Below are positions 18,260-27,564 of a stretch of 64,000 nt of DNA, piece by piece. Made by a program: the position numbers and the translations under genes. Positions within the stretch are counted from its first letter, which is position 1. Each line of letters begins with the position of its first letter. The notes under the pieces were generated by a model. It ran no database searches. It was not told the DNA's origin and worked only from the letters and a program-made list of their open reading frames with translations. Origin of the DNA: Ancylomarina sp. 16SWW S1-10-2 (GTDB lineage: Bacteria; Bacteroidota; Bacteroidia; Bacteroidales; Marinifilaceae). The stretch covers positions 1 through 64,000 of the forward strand of contig NZ_SADB01000004.1 of assembly GCF_009669305.1 (NCBI RefSeq), given 5' to 3'.

Positions 18260-18910
18260 TTATAGTTTTGAACCAAAAGCTAAATCTCCAGCGTCACCAC
18301 AACCAGGAATGATATATGATTTAGAGTTTAACTTAGGATCTACAACACCCATCCAAAGTGTGATGTTTTCACCATTAAGTTTTTCTTTTACCAATTCAAC
18401 ACCTTCTTTACTAGCAATAACAGAAACAATGTGAACATGCTTTGGTGTTCCTTTTGTGAGCATAGCCTTGTAAGCTAACTCCATTGATGAACCTGTGGCT
18501 AGCATTGGATCAGCCAAAATAACAATTTTTCCATCGATAGAAGGAGAGGCAATGTATTCGAACTTAATTTCGAACTCCCCAGCTTCATTAAAATTTCTAT
18601 AAGCAGATATGAAAGCATTTTCAGAACGATCAAAGTAGCTTAATAAACCATTGTGTAATGGTAATCCTGCTCTAAGAATCGAAGCAACTACAATCTCATC
18701 TTTAGGTAGATTGGTTGTTGCAGTTCCAAGTGGAGTTTGAACTTCTTTTTCAGAATAATTTAAGGTCTTGCTGATTTCATAAGCAAAGATTTCACCTACT
18801 CTTTCTAGGTTTCTTCTGAATCGTAGAGGATCTTTTTGGATATCTACGTCGCGAATTTCAGCTATAAATTGGTTGAATAGGGAGTTGTTTTCCCCAATAG
18901 TGTGCACCAT
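18260..18910 (-). CDS. upp: Uracil phosphoribosyltransferase
   Basis: A 216-residue salvage enzyme converting uracil and PRPP to UMP. The PRPP loop is visible as VILADPMLATGSSMELA (about 130-146). Also present are VASILRAGLPLHNGLLSYF, the KFEYIASPSIDGK segment and the C-terminal uracil-binding YIIPGCGDAGDLAFG. Length is normal. The gene stands alone, convergent with ctp. Confidence 0.95.
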   Translation of the reverse strand: MVHTIGENNSLFNQFIAEIRDVDIQKDPLRFRRNLERVGEIFAYEISKTLNYSEKEVQTPLGTATTNLPKDEIVVASILRAGLPLHNGLLSYFDRSENAFISAYRNFNEAGEFEIKFEYIASPSIDGKIVILADPMLATGSSMELAYKAMLTKGTPKHVHIVSVIASKEGVELVKEKLNGENITLWMGVVDPKLNSKSYIIPGCGDAGDLAFGSKL

Positions 18911-19235
18911 GATCTTGTATTTAAAATTTAGCTGAACGCAAATGTAGGCATATCTATAGAATTTTTCTCTATCTCATTCATCTGTTTTTTAGCTGCTTTT
19001 GATATTTTAAATTTCTCAAGAAGCTTAAGTGTTTGTTTTTGTGGATAACATAAATATTGTAATTGATTGGTGCTTTGTCTGTAGATTTGTTGTAATAGCT
19101 ATGTTTGTAGATGTTTTGCTAAGTTTGAGATTGAATGTTTATTAACTTAATGCGATAGGGGATATGCGGATATAAAAAAGAGATGCTAAATAGTAGCACC
19201 TCTAATTAATCTCAATTTAAATTGAAAAAATATTT
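18911..19235. other. Intergenic region between mpl and upp with a minus-strand terminator
   Basis: A hairpin at 19179-19203 (AGAGATGCTA with TAGCACCTCT, one mismatch) is followed on the minus strand by CTCTTTTTTATA, giving a plausible terminator for mpl. The remaining bases up to the upp start show no gene; upp presumably has its promoter here. Confidence 0.55.
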
Positions 19236-20594
19236 TCACTTAATTATTTTATCGGCTAATTCTTTAAGATTTATGCCTGAAAAATTTCCCGAACTCATTA
19301 AAAGAAGATTCGTTTTTGTATAGTTCATTTTCATTAAATCATTGACTAAAATATTAGAATCTGTGTAAACCTTTAGGTTGCTTCCTCCAAATGCTTTTTG
19401 AACTTGTTCGGCAGTTATAGCTTTCAATTTTTTGTGTTCAACAGTTTTAGGATTGAAATAAACCATAGCTACATCTGCTAAGGCCATACTGTTATGGTAT
19501 TCTGGTAGAAATTCTTCCTTTAAACTACTAAAAGTATGAAGCTCCATGCATGCCACTAGTTTTCGGTCAGGAAATTGGTTTTTTACAGCCTTAGTGGTTG
19601 CTTCTAGTTTCGAAGGTGAGTGTGCAAAGTCCTGATATACGATTGTTTGTTCGTTTTGAGCTAAGGTTTGTAGGCGTTTGGCTGCGCCTCCAAAACTCCT
19701 AATTGTACTATAGAATTGTTCGTCACTTAAACCTAATTCTTTACAAATTAGATGAGCTCCCTGCAGATTTTGAAGATTGTGTTCTCCAAAAATATTCAGT
19801 TCGATATCACCTTCTTTAGTTATCAATGAACTGATGCCATTCTTCACCTTACTCGGATGTGACTTGTAAGGTAAATACTTAATGTCATTTCGTTTATTTT
19901 CAACCATCTTAGCAATATGCTCATCTTTCTCAAAATAAATGAGGCTCCCTTGAGGTTTAATATAGCCAATGAACTTTTCAAACTGGCTTAAATAATTTTC
20001 GAAAGTTGGAAATACGTTAATGTGATCCCATGCAATTCCTGTCAGTAGGGCAATGTGCGGATGATACAAATGAAATTTTGGACGTGGATCGATAGGCGAG
20101 GCAAGATATTCATCACCTTCAAATACGGCAATTTTTGCATCATGACTCAGTTTTACCATGGTGTCGAAACCTTCAATTTGAGCTCCAACCATGTAATCAA
20201 AGTCAATATTGTTGCTTTTCAAAACATGCATAATCATCGAGGTTGTTGTTGTTTTTCCATGAGAACCACCAATTACAATTCGAGTTTTATCCTTTGTTTG
20301 TTCGTATATATATTCTGGGTAAGAGTATATTTTTAGACCCAATTCTTTTGCTTTCAGAAGCTCTGGATTATCAATTCTAGCATGCATACCAAGTATAACT
20401 GCATCTATATAAGAGTTTATTTTGTCAGGAAACCAGCCCCATTTTTCAGGTAATAAGCCAAATTGGTCTAGTCGGCTTTTTGAGGGTTCAAATATTTCAT
20501 CATCCGACCCAGTAACTTGAAATCCTTTTTTATGTAGAGCTAGAGCTAGATTATGCATAGCGGCTCCTCCAATAGCAATAAAATGTACTCTCAT
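19236..20594 (-). CDS. mpl: UDP-N-acetylmuramate:L-Ala-gamma-D-Glu-meso-DAP ligase
   Basis: A 452-residue Mur-ligase-family enzyme that attaches recycled tripeptide to UDP-MurNAc. The N-terminal Rossmann domain begins HFIAIGGAAMHNLALALHKKG, distinguishing Mpl from MurC, which usually has GIGGxGM. The central ATP loop is VIGGSHGKTTTTSMI (about 108-122) and the C-terminal domain includes QDFAHSPSKLEATTKAV. It does the last step of murein peptide recycling in the cytoplasm and implies meso-DAP peptidoglycan, consistent with dapD nearby. Confidence 0.9.
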   Translation of the reverse strand: MRVHFIAIGGAAMHNLALALHKKGFQVTGSDDEIFEPSKSRLDQFGLLPEKWGWFPDKINSYIDAVILGMHARIDNPELLKAKELGLKIYSYPEYIYEQTKDKTRIVIGGSHGKTTTTSMIMHVLKSNNIDFDYMVGAQIEGFDTMVKLSHDAKIAVFEGDEYLASPIDPRPKFHLYHPHIALLTGIAWDHINVFPTFENYLSQFEKFIGYIKPQGSLIYFEKDEHIAKMVENKRNDIKYLPYKSHPSKVKNGISSLITKEGDIELNIFGEHNLQNLQGAHLICKELGLSDEQFYSTIRSFGGAAKRLQTLAQNEQTIVYQDFAHSPSKLEATTKAVKNQFPDRKLVACMELHTFSSLKEEFLPEYHNSMALADVAMVYFNPKTVEHKKLKAITAEQVQKAFGGSNLKVYTDSNILVNDLMKMNYTKTNLLLMSSGNFSGINLKELADKIIK

Positions 20595-20881
20595 TGATTT
20601 TATTTTTTTGACATTAATATTTAAAATGATTAATATTAGTGCTTAATTATTTGTAAATCTATTAATTGCTTATTAATAGGGTGTTGGTTTGTGCTAATTA
20701 TATTGATACTTGAATTTTAAAGGTTTGGTTTTAGCCCCAAATGGTTTTGTTAAACCTTTCTCAAGCATCTTTAAAATAAGAAAAGTTAAATATAATCAAA
20801 TCCTTTGTGATTGGAGGTATTCTTTTTTCTTTCTTACTTTAAGCCCAATTAGAATAAATGAGAATAAAACAAGAGAAGAAA

Positions 20882-21724
20882 ATGAAGATATATTCGATAG
20901 AAACAGGCACGTTTAAATGCGATGGAGGGGCTATGTTCGGTCTTGTACCAAAATTTATGTGGAGTAAAAAATATCCTTCCGATGAAAATAATCTTTGTGA
21001 TTGTGCTCTAAGAAGTATGTTGGTTGTTGATGGTGATCGTCGCATTTTAATTGACAATGGCGTAGGAGATAAGCTTTCAGAGTCAGAAGTTGGTTATCAC
21101 AATTATGTTGTTGATACAAGCTTAAAAAATTCATTAAATAGTTTGGGTTTCGATTTTGAGGATATCACTGATGTTATTTTTACGCATCTTCATTTTGATC
21201 ATTGCGGAGGATCTACTCGATATAAGAATGGATCTAAAGAATTGGAACTTGTTTTTCCTAATGCGACACATTGGGTAAGTAAAACACAATGGGAGAATTA
21301 TCTGAATCCTAATGTGCGTGAGGGAGATAGTTATTTTCCTGAGAATATGATGCCTGTTTTTGAATCTGGAAAATTAAAGTTTATAGAAGATGATATGCAG
21401 CTTTTTCCCAATATAGAAGTTAGGCTGTTTAATGGTCATACCAAAGGTTTAATGGCTGTTTTAGTCCATAATGAAAAAAATACAATCGTTTTTTCAGCCG
21501 ACTTTATCCCAACCATGGCTAATATGAATATAAAATGGATTGCCGCCTATGATTTGTATCCAACTGTAAGCTTAAAAGAGAAAGAGATATTTCTTAAGGA
21601 GGCGGTTGAAAAGCATTACACATTCTTTTTTCAACACGATATTCATAACGAGTGTTGTTCGCTAAAACAAACAGAAAGAGGTGTTAAACCAGACAAAAGT
21701 TTTACTTTAAAGAGCTTATTTTAA
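20882..21724 (+). CDS. MBL-fold metallo-hydrolase
   Basis: A 280-residue metallo-beta-lactamase-fold protein. The metal-binding HxHxDH motif is present as FTHLHFDHCGG (about residues 102-112). Other ligand positions look conserved in FNGHTKGLM (His of motif 3) and VVFSADF-like VFSADFIPT (Asp of motif 4), with a C-terminal FFQHDIHNECC (motif 5 His). The N-terminal GTFKCDGGAMFG and LIDNGVGDK segments match the AHL-lactonase-like subgroup found widely in this phylum, but the substrate is unknown. The ATG at 20882 follows a purine-rich AAGAGAAGAA stretch and is preferred over an in-frame ATG at 20858. Confidence 0.8.
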   Translation: MKIYSIETGTFKCDGGAMFGLVPKFMWSKKYPSDENNLCDCALRSMLVVDGDRRILIDNGVGDKLSESEVGYHNYVVDTSLKNSLNSLGFDFEDITDVIFTHLHFDHCGGSTRYKNGSKELELVFPNATHWVSKTQWENYLNPNVREGDSYFPENMMPVFESGKLKFIEDDMQLFPNIEVRLFNGHTKGLMAVLVHNEKNTIVFSADFIPTMANMNIKWIAAYDLYPTVSLKEKEIFLKEAVEKHYTFFFQHDIHNECCSLKQTERGVKPDKSFTLKSLF

Positions 21725-21837
21725 AAGTTGATATTTAGATTTTTGAATAAATATGATCTATTAAATGGTTTATAATTTAGATTTCCTTTATTCATGTATA
21801 TTTGTGAAATAATAATTCTGAGAGACATTGCAAAACT

Positions 21838-22770
21838 ATGAAGAGTAACTATTTTGCTGATTTTAATGTGGTTAATGATACACTGACTAACCTTTCTAAA
21901 TCGTTAGGAAGTAAGTCAATTAGTTATGTACAAAGAGATACAATTAAGGAATCTATTTCTGATGATTCTATAAATGGTAAGCACGAATATATAGGATCTG
22001 AGTCCACAGTCGGTGATTCTATGTTTACAATAAATAATGCAATTTTTAATACAGACACTTTGCATCAGGTGGAAGTAAAGCAAGAACCTCGATTTGGTGG
22101 AAACGCCATATCTCGATTTCAGAATATAGGCTTTGGTAATGATTGGTTCGTTGGGGTTATTTTGTTTTCATTATTTCTACTCGCATCTGTTAGGTTCCTG
22201 TTTGGTAAGTATTTATCAAAACTTGTTGAGTCTATTTTTAATTTTCATACTGCTAATAATCTATTTCTAGAGAGAAATATCAACATAATAAAAGCTTCTT
22301 CGACAATAAATGTTTTGTTTGTTGTGAATATTTCTTTGTTTGTAATTAACGTAATGAACCATAATTCAAGGATTTTTAATCAACAGTATGGTTTCAAAGA
22401 ATTTATTTTTCTTTTGGTAGGGGTATGCTGTCTTTATATTGGAAAGGTTATTGTAATAAGGAGTTTGGGGTATATTTTTAAGGGCGATAATGAGAGTAAA
22501 GAGTATCTGTTTACAACTTTTCTTTACAATAAAAACATCGGATTGTTCCTTTTTCCTGTGATTATTGCCATGCCTTTTGTCCAGTCTTTTGCAGTGGTAT
22601 GGCTTATGTATATTGGTGGTTTCATGATTTCTTTCTTTTATGTTTTAAGATTATTGCGTGGATTGAAAATATTATTCCGCAAACATGTTTCAATATTTTA
22701 TATGATTTTGTATCTTTGCGCTCTGGAAATATTCCCTTTGCTAATGATTTACAAATTATTGGTAGGGTAG
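21838..22770 (+). CDS. DUF4271 integral membrane protein
   Basis: A 310-residue protein. Residues 1-100 are soluble and poorly conserved in look; the remainder has about six or seven hydrophobic segments (about 102-122, 157-175, 185-205, 225-250, 255-275, 285-305). The pattern and its position directly before hemD match DUF4271, a family found next to uroporphyrinogen-III synthase in Bacteroidota. Its role is unknown; the linkage hints at heme or membrane biogenesis. The hemD start follows after 44 bases, so the two are probably co-transcribed. Confidence 0.75.
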   Translation: MKSNYFADFNVVNDTLTNLSKSLGSKSISYVQRDTIKESISDDSINGKHEYIGSESTVGDSMFTINNAIFNTDTLHQVEVKQEPRFGGNAISRFQNIGFGNDWFVGVILFSLFLLASVRFLFGKYLSKLVESIFNFHTANNLFLERNINIIKASSTINVLFVVNISLFVINVMNHNSRIFNQQYGFKEFIFLLVGVCCLYIGKVIVIRSLGYIFKGDNESKEYLFTTFLYNKNIGLFLFPVIIAMPFVQSFAVVWLMYIGGFMISFFYVLRLLRGLKILFRKHVSIFYMILYLCALEIFPLLMIYKLLVG

Positions 22771-22814
22771 GAAAAATTTAGTGGAAAATAATGTTTTAAT
22801 TAAAGAATATCGCC

Positions 22815-23573
22815 TTGAAAATCAAAACAATATTAGTTTCGCAACCGAAGCCCCAAACGGAAAAGTCACCTTATTTCGATTTGGCAGAAAAATACAACCT
22901 AAAAATTGATTTTCGCCCTTTCATTCAAGTTGAAGGCATAAGTGCTAAAGAATTCAGACAAGAAAGAATTAACATTCTCGATCATACTGCTGTTATTTTT
23001 ACCAGTAGAACAGCTATTGATCATTTCTTTAGAATTGCAGAGGAAATGCGTGTTACGATTCCAGATGATATGAAATATTTTTGTATTTCAGAATCAACTG
23101 CTTTTTATCTTCAGAAGTACATTGTATACCGTAAGAGAAAAATCTTTTTTGGTGTTAGAGTATTTGAAGACTTAATTGATACTATCGTTAAGCACAAGAA
23201 AGAAAAATTTTTATTGCCACTTTCTGATATTCACAAGCAATCAATTCCTGCTTTGTTGAATAAAAGTAATATCAAGTACACTAAGGCTATTTTTTACAAA
23301 ACAGTATGCAGTGATTTATCTGATTTAGCTGATGTAAATTATGATATCCTTGCTTTTTATAGCCCATCAGGAATCAAATCTTTAATACAGAACTTTCCTG
23401 ATTTTACTCAGAATAAAACTGTAATTGCTGCTTTTGGTCCTGCAACTTCAAAAGCTGTACTAGATTCTCATCTACGTCTTGATATTCAAGCGCCAATGCC
23501 TCAAGCACCATCAATGACTATGGCTTTGGATCAGTATATTAAAGCGTTTAATAAAGAGAACAAGGACAAGTAA
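22815..23573 (+). CDS. hemD: Uroporphyrinogen-III synthase
   Basis: A 252-residue HemD-family protein. It closes hydroxymethylbilane to uroporphyrinogen III with inversion of ring D. The two-lobed fold is suggested by VSQPKPQTEKSPYFDLAEKYNL and PFIQVEGISAKEFRQ in lobe one, IFTSRTAIDHFF, then the second lobe with YKTVCSDLSDL, LAFYSPSGIKSLIQNF and AAFGPATSKAV, typical of the divergent HemD family. It follows DUF4271 and ends at a strong terminator. With hemN later in the window it indicates tetrapyrrole synthesis. Confidence 0.88.
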   Translation: MKIKTILVSQPKPQTEKSPYFDLAEKYNLKIDFRPFIQVEGISAKEFRQERINILDHTAVIFTSRTAIDHFFRIAEEMRVTIPDDMKYFCISESTAFYLQKYIVYRKRKIFFGVRVFEDLIDTIVKHKKEKFLLPLSDIHKQSIPALLNKSNIKYTKAIFYKTVCSDLSDLADVNYDILAFYSPSGIKSLIQNFPDFTQNKTVIAAFGPATSKAVLDSHLRLDIQAPMPQAPSMTMALDQYIKAFNKENKDK

Positions 23574-23623
23574 AATATTGTATGTCGATTTTTGTAATTA
23601 TAAAAATCACTTCGAAAGAAATT

Positions 23624-23649
23624 GGGGAAAGTTGCTTTCCCCTTTTTTG
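23624..23649 (+). terminator. Rho-independent terminator after hemD
   Basis: GGGGAAAG (23624-23631) and CTTTCCCC (23635-23642) form a tight GC-rich hairpin with a 3-base loop, followed by six T residues. Confidence 0.92.
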
Positions 23650-23715
23650 TTACTTTAAATTTATCTTCTGTACTTAGATATTTTAGTAATTTTATGCTCT
23701 AAGCAAAAATAATCC

Positions 23716-24162
23716 ATGACCGATTCTTTACGATATAAATTCACAAAAGACGAGCGTCTTTGTCACAGAAAACGAATTAGTAGTTTGTTTGCCGATGGTA
23801 ATGGTTTTACATGCTATCCTTTTCGTATCGTTTGGAAAAGCACACCTCTAAATGTTGAGTTCCCTGCTCAAGTTGCTATTACGGTTACCAAAAGAAGTTT
23901 TAAGCTAGCTGTTACGCGAAACCTTCTGAAGCGAAGAATTCGTGAAATTTACAGATTAAACAAGCATCTGCTTTATAAGGATTTGAATGAAAGAGAGGCT
24001 CAAATATCATTTATGATTGTATATTTGCCTAAGACTATTCTGAAAACAGCCGAGATGGATACGAAACTCGTAAAAGCTCTCGAGCGAATTGGAACCGAAT
24101 ATGACAAGTATACTACGAGCATTAAAGAAAGGGATTCTCTTCATCATGATATTACCGATTAG
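23716..24162 (+). CDS. rnpA: Ribonuclease P protein component
   Basis: A 148-residue basic protein that helps the RNase P RNA process the 5' ends of tRNA precursors. The signature is [29 protein letters not shown] (about 55-83), containing the conserved [10 protein letters not shown] block. The C-terminal tail is a little longer than in gamma-proteobacteria. Its 3' end overlaps yidD, as often in this phylum; rpmH and dnaA are not beside it here. Confidence 0.92.
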   Translation: MTDSLRYKFTKDERLCHRKRISSLFADGNGFTCYPFRIVWKSTPLNVEFPAQVAITVTKRSFKLAVTRNLLKRRIREIYRLNKHLLYKDLNEREAQISFMIVYLPKTILKTAEMDTKLVKALERIGTEYDKYTTSIKERDSLHHDITD

Positions 24163-24349
24163 GTTTTATCAGTTGTTTATTTCCCCAATGACACCATCTG
24201 CTTGTCGTTACACACCTACATGCTCAACTTATGCCATACAAGCATTAAAGACTCATGGTCCGTTTAAAGGTAGTTATTTAGCCATAAAACGTATTCTATC
24301 CTGTAACCCTTGGGGTGGACATGGACACGATCCTGTACCAAAAAAATGA
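24101..24349 (+). CDS. yidD: Membrane protein insertion efficiency factor YidD
   Basis: An 82-residue protein with an amphipathic N-terminus followed by the family signature [26 protein letters not shown] and [13 protein letters not shown], including the conserved cysteines. YidD assists Sec/YidC-dependent insertion of membrane proteins. The ATG at 24101 overlaps rnpA by 62 bases; an ATG at 24146, with purines about 8 bases upstream (AAAGAAAGGG), would give 67 residues and still keep the whole domain. Translational coupling with rnpA is likely. Confidence 0.88.
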   Translation: MTSILRALKKGILFIMILPIRFYQLFISPMTPSACRYTPTCSTYAIQALKTHGPFKGSYLAIKRILSCNPWGGHGHDPVPKK

Positions 24350-24402
24350 TCTGTTTTCCCCGTGTTTTTTATCGATAAAAAATAAATAGGTTGACATTCC
24401 TG

Positions 24403-24435
24403 TTGGCAGTTAGCAATTGAATTTTGTTAACTTTG
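24403..24435 (+). promoter_or_regulatory. Candidate Bacteroidota-type promoter for prfB
   Basis: TAACTTTG at 24428-24435 fits the -7 consensus TAnnTTTG, and a TTG at 24403-24405 lies 22 bases upstream as a possible -33 element. The ATG of prfB is 26 bases after the -7 box. Confidence 0.5.
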
Positions 24436-24460
24436 ACTTCATTTAAAAAATGACATTCAC

Positions 24461-25562
24461 ATGATAACAAATGACCAGCTAAAAGAATTAGCGGAGCGCA
24501 CGATCGCGTTGAGGAGGTATCTTTGACGTTGATGCCAAACTAATTCAGATACAAGAAGAAGATTTGAGAACTCAAGTTCCTGGTTTTTGGGATAATCCTA
24601 AGGAAGCTGAGTTGCAGATGAAGAAAGTAAAAACGCTAAAAACTTGGGTTGAATCGTATGATGAAGTTAAGGCTGCAGAGGATGATTTACAGGTTCTTTA
24701 TGAATTTGCTAAAGAAGGTGAAGCTGAGCCCGAAGATGTGGATGAACAATATGCTTTGAGCATAAAACTACTTGAAGCTTTGGAGCTTAAGAATATGCTT
24801 CGTAAGGAAGAAGATCATTTTGGCGCTATTATGAAAATTAATTCGGGTGCTGGTGGAACCGAGAGTTTAGATTGGGCTGGTATGCTATATCGCATGTATT
24901 TGCGCTATGGTGAAGCTAATGGATATAAGGTTCGTCAAATAGAATATCAAGAAGGTGACGAAGCGGGAATTAAATCGGCGACCCTTGAGTTTGAAGGTGA
25001 TTTTGCTTTCGGATTCCTAAAAGCTGAGTCTGGTGTGCATCGTTTGGTGCGTTTATCACCCTTTAATGCGGCCAATAAGCGAATGACAACTTTTGCTTCG
25101 GTCTATGTTTATCCTGCTATTGACGATACGATTGATATTAAAATCAACCCTGCAGACATTACCTGGGATACGTTCCGATCGGGTGGTGCAGGAGGCCAGA
25201 ATGTGAATAAGGTGGAGACAGGCGTTCGTGTTCGACATGCACCCACTGGCATCATTATAGAGAACACCGAAACTCGTTCACAATTGGGAAATAGGGAGAA
25301 TGCTTTACGCTTGCTTAAATCGCAGCTTTACGAGCTTGAATTGCGTAAGCGACAGGAAAAGCTTGACAAGATTGAAGGCTCCAAGAAAAAGATAGAGTGG
25401 GGCTCACAAATTCGTTCGTATGTGATGCAGCCCTACAAAATGGTTAAAGATGTTCGTACTGGATACGAAACCTCAAACGTACAAGCCGTTTTAGATGGTG
25501 ATTTGGATGGTTTCATCAAAGCCTATTTAATGGAATATGGTGGAGACAATAAAGAGGACTAA
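24461..25562 (+). CDS. prfB: Peptide chain release factor 2, with programmed +1 frameshift
   Basis: A 366-residue class-1 release factor for UGA and UAA. The first 21 codons run from ATG 24461 to CTT 24521-24523 and hit TGA at 24524-24526; a +1 shift continues as DVDAKL and stays open to 25562. Domain marks are the stop-codon recognition tripeptide SPF (residues 199-201, in VRLSPFNAANKR) and the catalytic GGQ (244-246, in RSGGAGGQNVNKVET). Both are as in E. coli RF2 and length is nearly identical. The N-terminal zero-frame peptide ends ALRRYL, as in other RF2 proteins. A scan for single-frame ORFs misses the true start. Confidence 0.95.
24509..24527 (+). promoter_or_regulatory. Autoregulatory +1 frameshift site of prfB
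   Basis: The sequence is AGGAGGTATCTTTGAC: an internal Shine-Dalgarno-like AGGAGG, three bases, then the slippery CTT followed by the in-frame stop TGA and C. This is the classic RF2 arrangement, in which low RF2 causes a pause at the poorly read TGA-C and the ribosome slips from CTT to TTT. The regulation is therefore expected to be as in E. coli. Confidence 0.93.
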
Positions 25563-25585
25563 TTCAGTTCGTTGAAATAGATATA

Positions 25586-25623
25586 TGAAGAGCAGAGACT
25601 TATTGGTTTCTGCTCTTTTTTAT
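25586..25623 (+). terminator. Rho-independent terminator after prfB
   Basis: AAGAGCAGA (25588-25596) pairs with TCTGCTCTT (25609-25617), followed by a T tract. It contains the first copy of a 16-bp repeat found again at 27004-27019. Confidence 0.78.
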
Positions 25624-25691
25624 TGGATTTTTTAAAATCGTGAGTTTTGGATGCCATATGCTATCGACTATATCCAATCGGAGAAAGAATC

Positions 25692-26834
25692 TTATTCGTT
25701 AATTATTTTTAATTTACCATAATCTATTGGGGGTTGTTTGATAAATTGTGGATTCTTCCAGAATTTATCAATATAATTATTCTCAGCCTTATCAAGAATG
25801 CTGTAACGCATTATGTTTTTTCCAGTTCTTAAATCGCAATTTTTTATTTCAGGATTATATACCTGATAAGCTGATTTATGATTCATTCTGTTTGAAACAC
25901 CTTCATCAGACGAAACAAGAAAAGTTTTGATCATCTCATAATAGGATAGATAACAGAAGTCTTTGGTGTAACTGTATTTTAAAAACAATGCGACTTCAAT
26001 ATTAGTTCTAGTAATGTTTTTTGATACTGATTTTTCTTGAGCGTAGATTTGTTTATTTTTTGCTGTACAAGATGATATATAATCTATGCAAAAATCATTT
26101 TTCCGAATTGCAACTTCAATATTATTATAAGCTTTTTTAATTTTCCTTTTGGGTGCAAATGATAAGATTAAGTTGTCATCATTTTCTCTAATTTTGTAGA
26201 TATAATCTTCATTAAAATTTTTATAGATTAGAAAATTATTTTCAAAAGGTTTTACTCGTGATTGAAAATCAAATTGTTTTAAAATCTTCGATGTTGCAGG
26301 TCTTACCAGTTTTCGTTCTTGTATTTTCTTAAGGTTTATTACTGCTTCCTTGCCTATTTTTCTGAGTTTTTCCTGACAGACATCAAAATCGATATCTACC
26401 AATTGGAGTGTATCATTATTTGATGTTTCGATTCCCCTCCAATAAGCTCTTAAATTGTATTGATTGCGAAGTTTTTTATATGTGTTTAATCTGCACGAAT
26501 CGAAAAGCTTAAAGGCGAAATTATTTGATACTTCAATCTCTGTCAAGCTGTGGTTTTTTTTATTCAAAATAATAGTTGAGGGAGATGAGTTAATAACATG
26601 CTCCTGACAACCAACATTGAGGTGATAAATTAGAATTGTATCACCCAATTGAGCGTCAATATGAAACAACCCTAAAGTATCAGTAGCTGTACCCGTGTTT
26701 TGACCTTTTACAACTACGCTTGCAAAAACCAAGGGCTTGCCTTTCTGATCTTTAATTGTTCCAGAAACTTGAGCTTCAGTCTTGCAGTAAAGAAGTAATA
26801 ATATGAGTATAAGAAATATGTGTTTAATCATCAA
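25692..26834 (-). CDS. Exported protein with carboxypeptidase-regulatory-like domain
   Basis: A 380-residue protein with a signal peptide (about 1-21, IFLILILLLLYCKTEAQ). Immediately after it is a CarboxypepD_reg-like beta-sandwich (about 22-90): VSGTIKDQKGKPLVFASVVVKG, GTATDTLGLFHIDAQLGDTIL. That domain type precedes TonB-dependent receptors and other surface proteins in this phylum, but here no plug or barrel follows. The remaining 280 residues are rich in lysine, tyrosine and asparagine and match nothing I recognise. It may be surface or periplasmic. There is no obvious partner gene; the neighbours are small hypotheticals. Confidence 0.65.
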   Translation of the reverse strand: MMIKHIFLILILLLLYCKTEAQVSGTIKDQKGKPLVFASVVVKGQNTGTATDTLGLFHIDAQLGDTILIYHLNVGCQEHVINSSPSTIILNKKNHSLTEIEVSNNFAFKLFDSCRLNTYKKLRNQYNLRAYWRGIETSNNDTLQLVDIDFDVCQEKLRKIGKEAVINLKKIQERKLVRPATSKILKQFDFQSRVKPFENNFLIYKNFNEDYIYKIRENDDNLILSFAPKRKIKKAYNNIEVAIRKNDFCIDYISSCTAKNKQIYAQEKSVSKNITRTNIEVALFLKYSYTKDFCYLSYYEMIKTFLVSSDEGVSNRMNHKSAYQVYNPEIKNCDLRTGKNIMRYSILDKAENNYIDKFWKNPQFIKQPPIDYGKLKIINE

Positions 26835-27091
26835 TTGAAGTATAAGTTTTCACACGATCCATTAGGTTTAGAATTTATCTGATGATAATTCGTCTTGTTT
26901 GTTAATTTATCAGATAATCTAGTAACAAAATTGGCGACTTCTTTATCCAATAAATTATTTGCATCTCGAAAAGTTTGTCGGATAGATTCTAACAGAATTG
27001 CACCTTATTGGTTTCTGCTTTTTAATATAGAAGTTCTTGTTAAAAATGGGTTTTGAGTGTCGTATTCAGATGATCTGGAGTTCTCTTTTGT

Positions 27092-27538
27092 TTAGTTTAT
27101 TTTTTCTTTGTAAAAATGGAATGATAGCAAGTAACAAGTTAAAATCATTATGACGAATTCACCAGATGAGACTTCAGGTAATTTAGTTATAAAAAATAAA
27201 TAAGATATCTGCTGTACTAATGTAACGATAGTAATAGAGCATAGTAAAAGTACTAGTCTGGTGTTATTATAACTTTTAGATTCATTTTTATCTTTAGATA
27301 AACAAAGCAATAGTAGACTTAATATTATAAATAAAAATCTCAAGTCTTCATTAAAGCTTATATGCCTAACATCAAATATGTCTGGAAGAATTGAGCATGA
27401 AATGAGCAGAATAATACCAAGTATCTTAACCCAACTCGGTAAAAAAATAATGGATTTATTTTTTTTACACACTACATTGACATAAAAGGGATAAAAGGCT
27501 AATATTATTATTATTGAAATAATATATATAAATGTCAT
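27092..27538 (-). CDS. Small hypothetical integral membrane protein
   Basis: A 148-residue protein with about four or five hydrophobic segments (near 2-18, 33-52, 66-82, 95-118, 125-142) and no recognisable motif. It begins about 26 bases downstream of the 27565-27936 gene on the same strand, so the two may be co-transcribed. AT-rich with few charged loops. The family is not recognised. Confidence 0.5.
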   Translation of the reverse strand: MTFIYIISIIIILAFYPFYVNVVCKKNKSIIFLPSWVKILGIILLISCSILPDIFDVRHISFNEDLRFLFIILSLLLLCLSKDKNESKSYNNTRLVLLLCSITIVTLVQQISYLFFITKLPEVSSGEFVIMILTCYLLSFHFYKEKIN

Positions 27539-27564
27539 AATTTGCTTGCTTTTAAGGTTTAGTG

